From positions 6,182,188 to 6,246,187 of the forward strand of contig OY987249.1 in NCBI GenBank assembly GCA_963920765.1: DNA of 64,000 bases, given 5' to 3'. The notes below the pieces were generated by a model. It had not been told where the DNA came from and did not search any database. It saw nothing but the letters and a program-made list of their open reading frames with translations. Below are positions 35,878-49,546 of this stretch, in pieces. The stretch is from Ulota crispa. Taxonomy: Eukaryota > Streptophyta > Bryopsida > Orthotrichales > Orthotrichaceae. The position numbers were made by a program, and so were the translations under genes. Positions within the stretch are counted from its first letter, which is position 1, and each line of letters begins with the position of its first letter.

Positions 35878-36560
35878 ATGTTAGAAACGGGTTTTTCTTT
35901 GGCCACTTTCAACATACGTGGAGCTAGTGTGGGAACTAAAGGTTCTTGGAAGCAGGTCCACATAAGACGTCTATTTGGCAGGATGATTCAGCCGCCACAA
36001 ATTATAATATTTTTACAGGAGCATTGGATGGATCCCTAGCACTACAAAAATAGGAGTCAAAGCTTCTCTTTTCCAAAGGGGCATCGTACATGGAACCCTA
36101 GAACGTACACTCACAGATGTGACATCAAGCCATTGGAGGGCCGGAACAGGTATTCTGATACATCAAAAACATGTTGGTATGATAGAAAAAAAAGTCTTTA
36201 TCTGTGAAGGAAGAGTGCAGTCTGTCACACTGAGATTAGAAGCCAACCTCTCCATGTTGATCATAAATATTTATACTCCTGGTACCTCAAGAGAGATGCT
36301 CACTCTAGCATGACTTGGTAGAAGCAAAGGTCCTAGTCAACATGCATATAATGGCGGGCAACTTTAACTTTGTAGAATTAGAGAATGACCGTCAAGGAAG
36401 CTCTCAATTCTACACAAAGCAAAACAGAAGAGAGAAGGTTGCTTGGAACTGCTTGCTGAATCATTATAGGCTAAAAGATACCTGGCATGCAGAAACCTTT
36501 AGAAAAGGAAATCAAAAGTGTCACTCATGGGAAAAAAATAGACAAGGATCTAGCTAGAGA
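35878..36560 (+). pseudogene. LINE ORF2 endonuclease remnant
   Basis: The part starts with FATFNIRGASVG (the exonuclease-endonuclease-phosphatase N-terminus, usually WNVRG). It continues through IIIFLQEHW, GTGILIHQKHVG and MLIINIYTPGTSREM, with MAGNFNFVELENDRQG standing for the usual GGDFN block. The catalytic GGDFN aspartate is lost (AGNFN), and TAG/TGA stops cut the frame. Confidence 0.75.
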
Positions 36561-37267
36561 GGAGCCAAGATCGACAGAATTTATGTTTCAAGTGAAAAAC
36601 TAGAGAAGGGAAGATTGATCGACATACACTCCCACACCCCAATCTTAGATCATGCTCTAGTCCTCCAAATGATGCAACCAATGGGAAAGAAATGACCTAG
36701 AAGAAACCACCTCATACTAGGCTAGTGGACATTCTAAGCAACCAAAAGTACGTGGCAAGACTAGTAAAAGCATGAAAAATTGGGCTGAAACTAGGACCAA
36801 GAGGTGCGTGGATGGACTGGGTGGCCAAGGCCCAAGCTCACATGCTCAAAGAAGGTGCTCAAATTGATAAAGATAGAAGACGTGAAAAGTACCAAAATGA
36901 GCACTTGGCTGAAGCCCGAAAGAGTGTTATGAGAAGCAGAACAAGCTTTGCGCCTAAAGCCAGACAACCCAGTAGTGATGGTGAAGCTACATGAAGCTAA
37001 ATCGACCCTGCACAAGCTAACCCTCAACATCATCAATGCCCAATACCATGTCGTCTTTGCGCGGTGATCTAAAACAAGAGACCGGTGCACATGGGAGTTT
37101 TGCAAGGAATTTAAAGACATGCACCATCAAGCAAATATTGGACAATTGCTAGTAGATGGGAGAATTCTTGTGGAGTAGCAAAAAAAAAAGTCAAAGCTTT
37201 AACCAACTTTTACTCTATGCTATACTTGATGGAGCCAGAAACGGATTAGGTTGTCCAGGATAGAGAG

Positions 37268-38250
37268 ATGGTGATCCAGAGCGTCCCGCAAGTTGTAACG
37301 GCCAGCCAAAACAAAGAGCTTGCTAGACCATTGGAATTAGAAGAGCTTCAGGAGGCTATAGGTGATTTATCATACAAAAGAGCTCCTAGAGAAGATGGGA
37401 TTCCAACAAATTGTTTCAAATTTTGTTGCGAGTGGATAGATGGGGACCCTTTGCAAATAGTTCAAGAGGTGTTGTAACACTCAGGCAAAATCCCTTGCGT
37501 GCATAATAAGGGTCTTATTACCCTAATTCCAAAGGGAGGTGATGTATCTCTTATAACCAACTTTAGACCAATAACTTTACTCTCCTCATTTTACAAACTT
37601 GTTGCAAAAGTTTTAGCAAAGAGACTTCAGCCTATGCTGCCAGTGATAGTAAGACTTTCACATACTGGATTCATACGTACAGGGACGATGTATAGTGGAT
37701 AATGCTTTTTTCGCCAAGAGGCGATGGATTATGCTGTGGAGTCAAAACGAAAACTGGCGCTACTTCTTCTTGACTTTGAAAAGGCATATGACAAAATCTC
37801 ATGGACATTCATGAGAGCAATTATGGTTAAACAAGGGATTGACTCAAGGTTCATTTGAGGAGTGATGGCGCTTTATACAAATGCCTCATCAGTAGTACTT
37901 ACCAATGGAGAACCAGGACCAGACTTTGAGTTATCAAGGTCAGTATGACATGGTTGCCCATTAGCACCTTTCTTGTTCATTGTTGAGGTAGATGCTCTAG
38001 GGTATTTACTTGATGACAAAAAATACAACATACAAGGCTTCATGCTACCTAATGGCTCCATGCTAGTGGACGCATCCTATGCAAATGATACCGCATTGTA
38101 CCTGAAAAGTTGTCCAAATAACCTAGCGCAAGTTTAGTTTGCGTTGGAATTATTCTGCTCAGCCTCAGGATCAAAAATAAATTGGGGCAAAACATGGGGC
38201 TTTTGGGCGGCTGAACAACCAAAAACTTTGATTAGGAGGCTAAGATAGGG
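37268..38250 (+). pseudogene. LINE ORF2 reverse transcriptase remnant with mutated catalytic centre
   Basis: Recognisable blocks in order are ELQEAIGDLSYKRAPREDGI, LITLIPKGGDVSLITNFRPI, LLLLDFEKAYDKISW (block A, first catalytic aspartate), HGCPLAPFLFIVEVDALGYL and VDASYANDTALYL. The last corresponds to the FADDT box and reads YANDT, so one of the two catalytic aspartates is asparagine. TGA at 37946-37948 replaces a codon just before HGCPL, and further stops occur. The enzyme is dead. Confidence 0.88.
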
Positions 38251-39599
38251 CTCAAGGGGGTACTGGAAGGATTGGAAGCTATACAGCTTGGACCAAAGGT
38301 GGGAGTTTGTCTATCCAAGGATTCAAATACTGCCCCACTCTTGGAATCACTCAAGAAGAAGTTGCGCACATGGTCTGCTAAATCCATGTCACAAGCAGGA
38401 CAAATAATCTTCTGCAATCAAGTCCTACTTTCCACCTGTTGGTATGTAGTGGCTTGTTGTGGAATTTTGCAGAAGTGTTGTGATCAGAAAAGAAGTCTGA
38501 TTTGCACTTACTTGTGGACAAGGAAGCAAGAAGGAAGATGTGCAGCACAAGTAAAGTGGAAAGCTAACATATTGCCAAGGATGGAGGGAAGTGTTAAGTT
38601 GATAGATCCCTTGCTGCAAACTCAAGCCCTTCTAGCTAAGCTAGTGATTTGTGCCTTATCTTCCAGCTTGAACCTTGGAAAACCCTCCTCAAAAACAGAA
38701 TCTTTAAATGCAAACCAATAGGAAACGCCAAGTGGATGGATTTGCCAAACTACCTATTTCTGAGTAAGGCAATTTGTAGCTCTCATCTATCTTCTCACAC
38801 CCACTCTTGTTTCAAAGCGTTCATAGTCGTGAGAAAGGGACTAGTTGCACTTGAGCCGCAGGGAGTTGATGAGGGAGTTGATGAGACTCTACAACAGCCA
38901 CTTTTTGGCAGTTTACTAGCTCAAGAGGACGATGGGGTTCTGATCAATATGGGTCCCAATGAGGGTCTTCATCTTTGGGCAAGGGCAAGTATCACCCAGA
39001 TAGCTAATGTATGGGATTTGGCTGCAGATGACTGGGCTTCATGCAAGTCCATACATAGCAAACTACCTCAAAGAGGAGCCATGACAGAGAAAGTGCAAAG
39101 CAGAAGGTTTTTTTTATTATCACACTTACCTTGAGACCCGAGAATTCGAAGTAGGACCAAAAAAAGGGGCAAGTGGCTCTACCATGAGCCATCCAATCAC
39201 TATTTCTTATATCTAGACTTGACAGAGATGGAGATTGCACGGCCACGGTGAGATACAGAATAGATGACAATAGAGGAATCCTTACAATGGACACACCTCA
39301 GCTTATTCCACGACCTGAAGATATGAGACTAGCACGGGTGGTGTTTTGGTCTGCCAAATCTTGAAGTTTTGGAACTTGCAACCCTTAGAATGCTCCAAAT
39401 CCTCTAGACTCAATATGGGCAATGAAAGATCCATTAGTAGTACACCAGCTCTTGGATCCTGGAGCGTGGAGATGGCGACGACAAGACAAAGAGGGGAAGG
39501 AGACATTACTACCGTTTTTTGAATACACAACAAAAGAAGGGCATAGGTAGAGATTGAAGGAAGTAGGCAAAAAACCCTATTACGTGCAAAAGGTGGAGC

Positions 39600-40350
39600 G
39601 TGTTGGACTTTCAAGAGAGGAAATCACCTCGCGACTGAAAAGGCTTTGGCATACGGCTTGGCCTTCCAAACAAGCAACTTTCATATGGCAGTTGATTAAT
39701 TGAGTAGTTACTAGTGGTTGGTTGAAGTATTGTGATGTGCAAGAGGACGCGGAGTGTGTACTCTGCCAGAGCACACGACACTAGTCCCGGCCACTCGAAA
39801 CCACCGCACACCTCTTTTATGAGTGTAAGTTCACCCGGGAGTTGTAGGAGCGCTATAACAAGTTGGCCAAGAGGAGAGGCACCCCTCAAGTTTGGAATCT
39901 CCTTACGGCTCTGCTAGGTTCACAACCATGCAATATCGACACAAAGCTTAGTAAGTATGCTTATGACAACCAGCCCTCATATTTATTACGCTCTTTTATC
40001 ATCTGGTTTTTATGGACAGATCGGTGTGGGAGTAAGTACGAGAGTACTCCCCACAACACAACTAGAATTCTCAATGCTTCATGGGTTGCCACAGTTCATG
40101 CGGGGGCGGCCCCAAGGAAAACAATTCTCATGGTTGTTATCAACACAAAGAAGAAGTTAGAATTAGAAGAATTTTTTACAAAGGTTTGGTCACTTTTGTT
40201 TGTTAATTTAGTGACACAGGGTTGTGACAATACACCTTGGAGTTACATTGATTTTTGTTATAAAAAAAATGATTGGCAACGATCTTCAAGAGCATTCAAG
40301 CACCCCATGCGTAAATTTCTTTATGCTACGGGTCTACATAGCAGTGCGGA
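39600..40350 (+). pseudogene. LINE ORF2 C-terminal zinc-binding (zf-RVT) remnant
   Basis: Frames read LKRLWHTAWPSKQATFIWQL, then after a stop WLKYCDVQEDAECVLCQS and HLFYECKFTREL, matching the W-(5-10)-K-x-F-x-W and Cys-x2-Cys/His-x-Cys pattern of the plant reverse-transcriptase zinc-binding domain. The open frame 39863-40468 continues through the region after it. Confidence 0.65.
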
Positions 40351-40354
40351 AGAT

Positions 40355-40495
40355 AGTGCCAAGGGCAATGGGGGAGGTTGTGCAGGGAGCAATGTGGGAG
40401 GCAGTTCAAGGGATAATGTGGGAAGCAGTTTGGAAGTAATGCTAGAAGCAGTGCATGGAGTAATGTAGGAGTTGGTGCGGGAGGCAATGCGTGTT
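40355..40495 (+). repeat. Degenerate GGGAG/GCAGT tandem repeat at the end of the LINE
   Basis: Purine-rich units of roughly 25-30 bases (GGGAGGTTGTGCAGGGAGCA, GTGGGAGGCAGTTCAAGGGA and GTGGGAAGCAGTTTGGAAGT variants) recur about five times, ending near a stop. Translation gives Gly/Ser-rich residues. Confidence 0.6.
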
Positions 40496-41189
40496 TAGGG
40501 TTTAGAGAGCTTGGTTCTTTTGCGTCTGTCTTTGAAAATTTAGAGTCTAAATGCCAATTGTTGAATGCTATTTCCACCTTGCCTAAGGAATTTGACAAAG
40601 AATTAGAATTAGAAGTATTGCCTCTTGCTTTAAATTATGCATCTCACAAGATAGCCAAAAAACAAAAAATAACTATGAACTCAATAGGCACTTCCAAGAC
40701 AATTGGGCAGCAGCAAATCTGCCATAGGCAAAACTTGTAGTTAGGGCAAATGGGTGTATCAGCCAAGTTTGGTGCAAGATATGCACCAAAGTGGAGGGAA
40801 GACAAAAATTGCTAGTACCAAAAATTGATTTTTTGTGGAAACACGTGAGCAAAAGTGTAAAATCAAGAAGGGAGAACACTATTACTTAGGAACTAATTAG
40901 AATATTAAGAATGAAAGGCTATTTTATACCAAGGGAGGAATTGAGATTATCTTGCATAAAGTTGTAGAGGGACTAGGGCAAATCAAGGAAAGAATATGAA
41001 AGGATATTCAAATGAAAGTTCTGTTTAGTATTTTGCAGCACAAGCAACCAATGTCTAACTTTGCGGCGGCACATGAACTTCTCTAAAACCTAAACATAGT
41101 TGACCTTCCCACAAAACATTGGAGTGAGCCATCAAGGTAGGAGTTTGCCACCAAATTGGCAAAGGTGTGTGCTAATCAACTCAAGTGCA

Positions 41190-42480
41190 AGCTAAAAAAG
41201 GTCCGCTTCATTGCCGTGTGAGTCGACAAGGTCACGGCCATTGACAACCAGCAATGGTTGTCGATGCACCTCTACACATGTTCTAGTTTTGCTTGGCAAT
41301 CAATTTTAGCCTCTATTTGCCGTCTTTTGAAGGATGTAAATGCTATAAACACAAACAAGCTGATTATTGAGATAATTTTGTGTCACAAGGACTTGTTGGC
41401 GCAGAAGGTTGGTGAGAAGGTAATATCATTTGGCGCAGTTGGTGCGTCAGTTTTCTAAGGGGCTAGAAGCGGGGTTACCATGCAAATTGAAGTCTAAAGT
41501 AGCGCTTTACATCAATTCTGCCTACAACATGGCACACCAGACCAATCTTGCAATGGAGGCCTTGTCAAATTTGTAACTAGTTCATAAATTGGAAATTTTA
41601 TGTAAATCTCTATACGCATATTTTTCCAATTCTCCAAAACAGCATCATAAATTATTTGCTCTAGTTGATACTGTGAAGACTGGAGATTGCAAGTTTATGG
41701 TTGCTGAACAAATTATCTACTAGTTGGATTTCTCTATTAGAGCCGCTGAAGAGGATTATGAGAGAGACAGAGAGTACAAGACATAGATCGTGAAGTTTGA
41801 TGAAGATTTGAGCCGGGATAGTGCCGCTCGCAAAAATCTTCTTCTTTTTAATGATGTCTTGACACTTTTGGCTTTACCTTGTCTTTTGCCTTTGCTTGCG
41901 TCTGTGCAAAGCTTGATTAAGTTTGCAAAATCTTTTTTAATTTTTGCATCAAATTTCATTGCAGCAATTTAGATATGCCGGTTTAAGATCTTTGAAATGT
42001 AATCTAAATCCTCCACTTCATTTCAAGAGTTTCATTTTTAACAATTTCATGACGTTGTTCATAACCACTTGCATGCAATTTCCCAGGAGTGGATGGTAGA
42101 CATGAACGACAACACAAAGAGTTTGTCATTTTGTATGGTGGGTCTCACGTACCTCGCACTCCATGTGCATGTAGTCACGAGTGTTCTGGAACCCGTATTT
42201 AGGGCACTTTCTGATGAGATTGTAACTATCATGAAGGGGCAGTGTCAAGCTGCCGCGGAGTTGCTCATAGCACAACTTGATTCTAAATTCCCTCACATTG
42301 ATGTTATGGAGGCTTTAGGGATAGCCTTTCCACAATATTGGCTTCAAGCCAACTGCAATGACCTATTTCTGTTGCATCTCTAAGTCTTGAAAATGTGGTT
42401 TTCTGAAACTAAGATTGTGTTAACAAGGGTGGCTCAATCTAGATGCAAGCACGTTGCAAATGGTGGCCCCTCTAGACATG
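41190..42480 (+). pseudogene. Decayed hAT-like transposase (ZNF862/C17orf113-type)
   Basis: Plus-strand fragments read RFIAV, a TGA stop, then VDKVTAIDNQQWLSMHLYTC, KVGEKVISFGAVGASVF, and later LYGG, ALSDEIVTIMKGQ, FPHIDVMEALGIAFPQYWLQ. These follow the order of hAT-related proteins (DUF4371-like catalytic part) that are abundant in plant genomes. Stops and frameshifts between blocks make it non-functional. Frames from 40558 to 41190 may be its N-terminal part. It lies directly after the LINE. Confidence 0.65.
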
Positions 42481-45400
42481 CGTGAATTGGATCTTTAAGC
42501 AATGATGTTTAAAATGATGATGAAATTGAATTTTGCAAAGGCAATGGAGGAGCCATTCAATTTGAATCTAGTGACAAATTTGTAGAGGAAGGTGGGATAC
42601 AATGTGCTTCTTCAAAGTAAAATTGGCAAGTACATCAAAGTTGCCAAAATCGCTGTATCTACAGTCTTGGATATTGTCAATGACAAAATGACATTTTCTA
42701 GATCAGATTTTATATAAAAAAAGGTGAGAAACCGACTTCAAAGGTAACTTGGATACATGCATCCGCAAGTACTCACAACAGTTCTATATGCTAGAGAGTT
42801 ATCCTTGTGCTAATGCATTTTCCAAGTGAAGGGAAGATTGTGGAAGGTTGGAAGTGCAGCATTAACAAGTATTAGCAAATGTGGATGAGTTTAGTGTTCT
42901 TGGCATGTATTATTTATGTGGAGAGTGGTGGGGGAACAATTGCTACGTTGGGCAGGCTCTTGTATAATGCAAAAAAGAAAGAGTACATAAGTCCTTATGG
43001 GATTCAAAGAAGTTTGTGCAATGAATGATATAATGGGCATTTTATTCTCAAATTTTTGGTGCGTGATCCTCATGCAATCCCGGTCAAGCACACCAAATCT
43101 TAGTTAGTAAAAATCAATCTCAGCTAGTAAAAATCAAAATCCTATTTTTGGTATAAAAAATTGTGTCAAAATCATGGTATTACAAGAAAGTTGATTAAAA
43201 AACATTGGTGATGAATTTTTGAGATTTGACTGCATGGATATGTAGGAGACATCCATACGCACATCCTTATTTCAAACAAATATTTCCAAAAAGTTTTAAA
43301 ATCCTTCTATAGAGATTTTGATGTGAGGATGATCATGACTAAATTTAGTAAAATACATATTTCTTCATGAAAATTCTTTTTGTTATTTGGCTCATACATT
43401 GTGATTAAGTATGTACCTTTAAACATGATGATATGTTTATTTTGCCAAAAAGTAATTTATTTATAGTACAAACTTCTTGGAATCCCATAATGACTTATGT
43501 ACTCTTTCTTTAAGGTATTATAGAGCAAGGTTTGAGTCCCCCAATTGTTTATTGTTTGTTATGTTGTGTTTTAGTTTTTGTAAATGTTTGTTGCTTGGTA
43601 TGTTGTATTTTGGATTTTGTAAGTGTTTGTTGTTTCTTTCTTGTGTTTAAATTTTTTGAAATGTTTGTTTTAGTTGTATTGTGATGAAGGTTTTCTAAGC
43701 TACATTTAGGCTTACAAGCACATGGAAGTTAAACGTTTAGGCTGACAAGCATATAGAAGAGAAAGGTACAATTCACAAGACTTGCACACTTTGCCCACAT
43801 GCTTGTTTTATTATATTTTGAAATGAAGGTCTTGGAGATGGGAACACCCACGGAGAAGGGTGTTCATACCTTACAACCATTTTGAAAAAAAGTTCATGTC
43901 AATGTGAACTTGTGAAGTGTAGCTGTCTAGCTTTTTGCAAGAACAAAAATTGACTTTTGTCAATTCAAACTCAAGTATCTTACAATCCACATGGTGGAAA
44001 TTTATTATTATTTTTTGGCATCTTCTGAAACTAGTGTACTACAAGATATTATAGTTACAAGTGTCTTAAAATCTTTGTTTTCTAAAATTTGGTTTTCTAT
44101 ACTAAAAATGACAATGTTGGAACATTTACAATAAAAATTTAGCTTGGTCCTTTAGGCCTTAGGGGTTATTTTAGATAAAGTTTGAAATATATAAGTAGTC
44201 CATTTTGTGGCCTCATGTAACTCCAAGTTGGTATGACTTGTAAGGATTGAACATGGGCTTGGGGAAATTTTTGCACAACCTATCATTTTGAGTTTAAAAA
44301 GTCCTTTAGTGCTTTTCCTCCATGCATGGATTTGGTATTCCCTATGCTGCTCCGGCCTTGCAACAATTTGATTCAAGTGGATTCAAGTGGATACTAACTA
44401 TATTGTATTCAAGCAAGGAATTGGGAGCAGCAACAAGGAGGTGCAATTTGTCGGGTTACAAGAATGGGTGTGGAACTCTGGACAAGCCGTTTGTGCACTA
44501 CAATTAAAAAGACGGGATTTCAAAAGTGATGGCGGTAGCCTCTGTCACTAGCCTGGTAGGAGACGGCCCATTAAGGGCCGCCTTACACATTGCCTTCACG
44601 AATGAGTTTAAAATGTTAACTTAAGGTAGAAAGACCAATAAGCATGGAACTAAAGATTTTTGGAGTATAAAAACTAGTTGATGAATTTTGGAAAAAAAGC
44701 GTAAGTTAGGAACAAGGAAATCAAAAGTATTGTTATCATTTTGAAAGTCCCATTTGCAAGCATTTGCTTACAAAGATTTTTCAAAGTCCTAAATCACTAA
44801 AAATGTAAAGATATGTGTAGGAGATGTCTTTTGTGTGCTCGTGAGTTCATAATACTAACTTGAGGAGTTCTTAAATAGTGAGATGGGACACTCAAAATTG
44901 TCATGCCACTCACCCAGAACCATCAGTTTAGTGCTTCTCTAAGCAATGGTTGTAACTTTGACAATCTAAACCCTTACTACACCATCATGCTTGCAAACCT
45001 TAAAATGCGAGAAAAAAGAATTTGCAATTCTTGAACTTCAAGTGTGAAACATTGTAGTTTATATGGGTTATGACTTTGTAGAATTTTTAGTTGCCAACTT
45101 GATCACCAATTCAACCTTTCAAGAATAATTGAGGAGCCAGTCTTTACCTCCGCAAAATATTTCACTATTTGCCAAATTTTGACTTCAGTTTCTCACAAGG
45201 AGCCAAGAAATCGTACCCTGAGTAGGCAGAGAATGCTGCAAAGGCTGCTTTGGTAAAAATGAAGTAGCCATTTGCTTAACCACACAAATTTGAGAAAACA
45301 AACCCTGAGTCTCCATGCTTTTTATTTGATTAAGAATTGCATATTGGATTTTTTAAATTTAGCTTCTATTTTTTTATTTTTAAAATTTCAATCTTGTGAT

Positions 45401-46100
45401 ACTTTTAGTCTTGTCCTTGTGATTTAAATTGTTGATGAATTTTCAAAGTTTTTTGTAGTAGATACCTATTTGCAATTCTAGGTCTCTCATAACTGTTCGC
45501 TTGCAACTTGTAAAAAAATGAGCTGAAACCAAGAAGTATGATTGGCTCTTAAAATAGAATGCACCTATTCTTCTATGACTAAAGAGGATCCAAAAACCGC
45601 CTCATATCCATTGTTGAGGTACCTATGAAACTCTTTACATGAAAGGGTTAGCATTTTTAGCTACCTACCTTAACTAAGAGCATAACCTCTTTGGCATGTC
45701 AATTACAACTTTTGAACCAAAATGCATGTCAAGATCAAGTCAAGCATGCCACAAAGCCAAGTGATGCACCACAAAGTGCAATACAATTTGAATTCAGGAT
45801 TGTGTGTGTTTGTTCAATTTATGCCAATTCTACGATTGTAACTACTTTGTGGTGAAGTTGAAAATGTATTGCCATCGAGCTAAAGTTAGGGAGTAATATT
45901 ACAAGAATCTCACTTACAACAATTTTGCCAAAACGATGTTTTTTTAGAACTCGTTTACCAATCAGAATTTCTGTAACTAAAACTACAAACCTTTGTGAAA
46001 TGTGCTTTGCTATGAGTAAAATCACTTAAAGTTGCCAAAAACAATATTTAAACTCCTGTAGACAAAAACTGCACCAGCTTGAACAAAAATGCATTTACTT
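42481..46100. other. AT-rich intergenic sequence, no gene recognised
   Basis: Decayed repeat debris follows the transposase to about 43100. A TTAA-family end (GGCCTTAGGGG then TTAT) lies at 44156-44169. AAGGTAG, as at the ends of the next element family, occurs at 44621. No convincing reading frame was found. Confidence 0.4.
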
Positions 46101-46415
46101 AAGGTAGGAGCACCCATAAGTGTCAGTTTAAGGGTTTTGAACATGATGAGCATTAATAAATAGCTAGCAAATTATAGGATCCTATTAGAAACAGAAAAAT
46201 AATAAGTTTGCACTTTTAAATGTATTATTTGGATATTGTGAGAATAAGTTGTGAATTTTTAAAGAACAAACTGCCATTGCACCCATAACCAACATTAAGG
46301 TTTCATGTTCACATCTTGTACATTCTTGTAATTACATCTGTTCATTTCCACAGATTTTCCAAGATTTCAGAAGTGACAGTTACAGGGACACTAACGCTTA
46401 TGGGTGTTCCTACCT
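46101..46415. mobile_element. MITE, AAGGTAGG family (copy 1)
   Basis: The left end is AAGGTAGGAGCACCCATAAG and the right end is CTTATGGGTGTTCCTACCTT, a nearly perfect inverted repeat. ACTT flanks both sides. About 315 bp, non-coding. Confidence 0.75.
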
Positions 46416-46935
46416 TACTTGAGTACATTGTAGTTCATCCACAACCTTCATATTCAATGATACAAATGACTAATTACTCAGTAGCCGGGAGATTTCTTTC
46501 CATGTTTCTAAGTTACGTGAATAATAGGCAATGTCAGTGAAATATTTGGACAAATCTTAAATATTTGTAGACTTTTCAATTTTTGTAGTTTTCAAGTATC
46601 CTGGACCCATGAGTAATTGTTGAGAGACAACGCGGCAATTTTTCATGGTTCAAAGACATCAAATTTAAATCTTACTTAGCACCAATTCAGGAAAACTGCA
46701 TATGCTATGATTAAGCTCGTCGTCTCAGGAATACTACCGAAACATTGTAGTCGCACTAATGTGTACCACCAATAATGCTCCCTAACAATACTTGAGGAAA
46801 ATATTGGATTCATTCATGAAATGAAACTCTAGTAATATTCCAACTTCAGTTAGTAACCAACTGTTTATCACACAAGTCTGTAACAAAATTTGGTTGTGAA
46901 CTTACTTGAGAGCTTTTCATTCTGGTTGCCAGCCA

Positions 46936-49546
46936 CTACGGTAACGACTTAATATGCAGAGGAATTTTCTTTTCTAGAGCCTGTTTGCTATCTACTAAAC
47001 TCTCTACTTTCTCGAAGTCTACATTGCCGTGAAGAAGTGCTAACAATAGCTCCTTTTCAATTAAGCGGCCATGCAGTAGACTTAGAAAAAATTGCCTCTC
47101 TCCAATCACTGCCAAAACAAACTCAAAGAGTGATTAACCTTTTGACAATAAATCCACAACTTTCAAAACTCATCATTATTAAATTGGTCATTGGTAAGAC
47201 CATTATGTTTTCCTAGATTGAGGAAGGAAAAGAGTGGGCACCACCAGATCAGATCTCATGTAAATATAAGCGTTGCAAGAAAAAATTAGGTTTTCGGTTC
47301 ATGCTTTGTGAATGTTAACCAAAAACACCTAAATGTGTGCAAACGGTAGCAGAACACTTAGGCTGACAGTTAAACCACCTAGGACAGAAATCAATACACA
47401 ACTGAAACAATGAACAGTAGTTACAGCGAAAACTTACCATCTAGAGGAATTAGCACTTGATTCGCAGCCTTCTCAAGCTCTGAGTTTGACAATCCCTTCA
47501 ACGGTGGAATGATAGCTCTACACGAGAAAACAAAATCCATCACAACCTTGAACCAGAACATTGCACTGTAGACACTAACAACGAGAAGAATACTTCAAGG
47601 GCTTAAGTTCACCTCTACACCAATTTGAAACGAACACATGGGCCATGTATCCAGTTTCTTTCCGAGTCTATCAGTAATCTCAACATAGCTCTCAAATCAT
47701 GATTTTCATTGAGACATCATGTGCAGGTGTAGACACACGTACTTAAGCTCGTACTTATTATCCTGCCAAAACCAAAATGAAACAGGATTAGTTGCCGAGG
47801 CATCCACTCACAAGTTAAATATCGAATGTGCATTCAAAACTATCAAAAGTTCCAACCAATATTCTATTGGTTGTGATTAGTTGACCTAGTATTACTGTTG
47901 TTAAACATAGTAGTATATAAGACCAGATCAACATGATATGAGTAAGGGATAACACCAATGGCCATACTATAATTGCAACTTTCAACATATTCTATACACC
48001 TTTAATACGTTCAGTTCAACCTCGTTTCCACTCAAAATGCAGTGAGCTGAGACCAATGTTACATCATTTTCTTAGATGCTGAATCATAACACTGATAGAT
48101 TAAGTACAAAAAAGTGTCGAGTGCGAAAAGCTCAGTTGATTTATTCTTAACAGTTCATTCTTCATGTTTCCATTAAATATTTTTTTCTTAATGTGGAACC
48201 TTGTGGTATAGATTGTTAAGTGAGTTAATGGTTTGTATTAGGTTATTTGCGAATAAACTTAAAGCTAAAAACAAATGAAGTTTTAATCACTACCAAAGCA
48301 GTACTGATGTTAATCAGGTATAATTGGCATGAAATAAACTTTTATGCCAGTTTCGCAAAAAACAGATCCCTCAACTGTCCATACCAGCCTCAAATCTATT
48401 TATAAAAACACAATGAGAACAGTAGCTTGTTGATTCTCTTTTCTCCCTAGAAGACGAAACACAGAGCAGCCTAATATCTAAAATAATCATATCAGTAAAA
48501 CAATAGTTCAAACGTCAGGCAAGTTTACTGGTGGAGTATCTAAGATGATTCAAACATGTAGTACCTCACGATTACCCCAAAAATCAACAACACTGAGCTG
48601 TATGTGCTTAAGGTTTGGTCCTACAAGTGCCATTTCGCCCACATATCTGATTCATCAGACATAAAAAAAATTCAGATACTGTGGCCTTTCGTTGAGCCGA
48701 TCAACAAGCATGCAGGCAATGAGGACAAACATTTTTACAGTCGAAACTCAAAAAAGCATTTCACCACCAGGTTTTCATTTTATAGCTCAAAGCTCTAACA
48801 ACCTTGATGAAATCCACAATAACCACAGCTGACACAACAATACCTGCGAGAATAATACCAAAGTGCAGCCGAAGCAGCACCGGCTCCTCCCACCACAGCG
48901 GTCACAGCTGCCACTGTTCCAACCGAAAGATGTCCCTAAGAAATGCCCTTGCACATTAGCCAAAACGACGCAATCTACTCAGACTATATATAAGAACGTC
49001 GACTGCTGTAAAACATCCATTCAAGATCCAAAATAACAAAGTTTCATGTCTGTGTACAATACCTCATTTGCATATTCAGCTAATGGCAATGCAAACGCTG
49101 CCAAACCTCCAAGCTGGAAGATCTTGAGCCTGTCCAAATTACACAAAATTAAATTCTACAAATTCATCTTCCTATGCCAAAGCAGTTTAATAAGAGTTTA
49201 CACAATTTGATGTATTAAAGTTCGGCATTGTAAGACGAGGCGATGGACACTTTTAGTAAAACACACTGCTCTGCAACTCAATCAATGAAAAGGTTTATTA
49301 CCTGACCATGACACGGAGAGGTCGCATCCATTTCGCACGATACAACACTAATTTCTCACGGTTCTCCAAACTGCTCTTCTTCTCATCCGAGACAAAAAAC
49401 CGCCTGGCCGTCAACTCTGAGCTCGTTCTATTCCTCCCTAAAACTGCTTCCTCGCATCGTCCATTGTACACGCTCGCGTACATTGGAGTCTCCATCAAAC
49501 GAAGGCCATTCCGCAAGCTTCCATGTAGACACTTGCGGAGCGCCAT
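46936..49546 (-). CDS. TMEM186: TMEM186-like mitochondrial inner-membrane protein, 254 residues
   Basis: Seven exons on the minus strand join in phase: 49546-49302, 49129-49063, 48935-48844, 48646-48565, 47762-47737, 47517-47438 and 47108-46936. An arginine-rich presequence (MALRKCLHGSLRNGLRLMET...) comes first. Then follow KLVLYRAKWMRPLRV and a two-helix hairpin (about residues 82-102 and 108-135: LKIFQLGGLAAFALPL and GTVAAVTAVVGGAGAASAAL). After these come RRYVGEMALVGP, a VVDFWGNRE motif, AIIPPLKGL, IPLDVIGERQFFLSLLHGR and a lysine-rich tail. The two-helix hairpin followed by F-W-G-x-R and a P-L/Q-F-x-L-x-x-x-G-R block is the TMEM186 layout; in animals that protein helps assemble respiratory complex I. 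The small exon 5 (26 nt) needs a GTGTCT donor and is the weakest join. Confidence 0.78.

Larger units (their letters stand above)
33513..40530 (+). mobile_element. Decayed L1-type LINE retrotransposon
   Basis: A plus-strand series of frames interrupted by many stops and frameshifts gives the plant L1 order. It holds an ORF1-like part with a zinc knuckle (about 33978-34262), an endonuclease start TFNIRG (about 35905), reverse transcriptase blocks (37268-38200) and a C-terminal reverse-transcriptase zinc-binding region (about 39620-39990). The polypeptide order and strand are consistent over 7 kb, so this is one old insertion. Neither boundary nor a poly(A) tail could be fixed. Confidence 0.85.

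Noticed and set aside
36791-37120. Minus-strand frame inside the LINE
   Set aside because: A shadow of the plus-strand element; it has no independent support.
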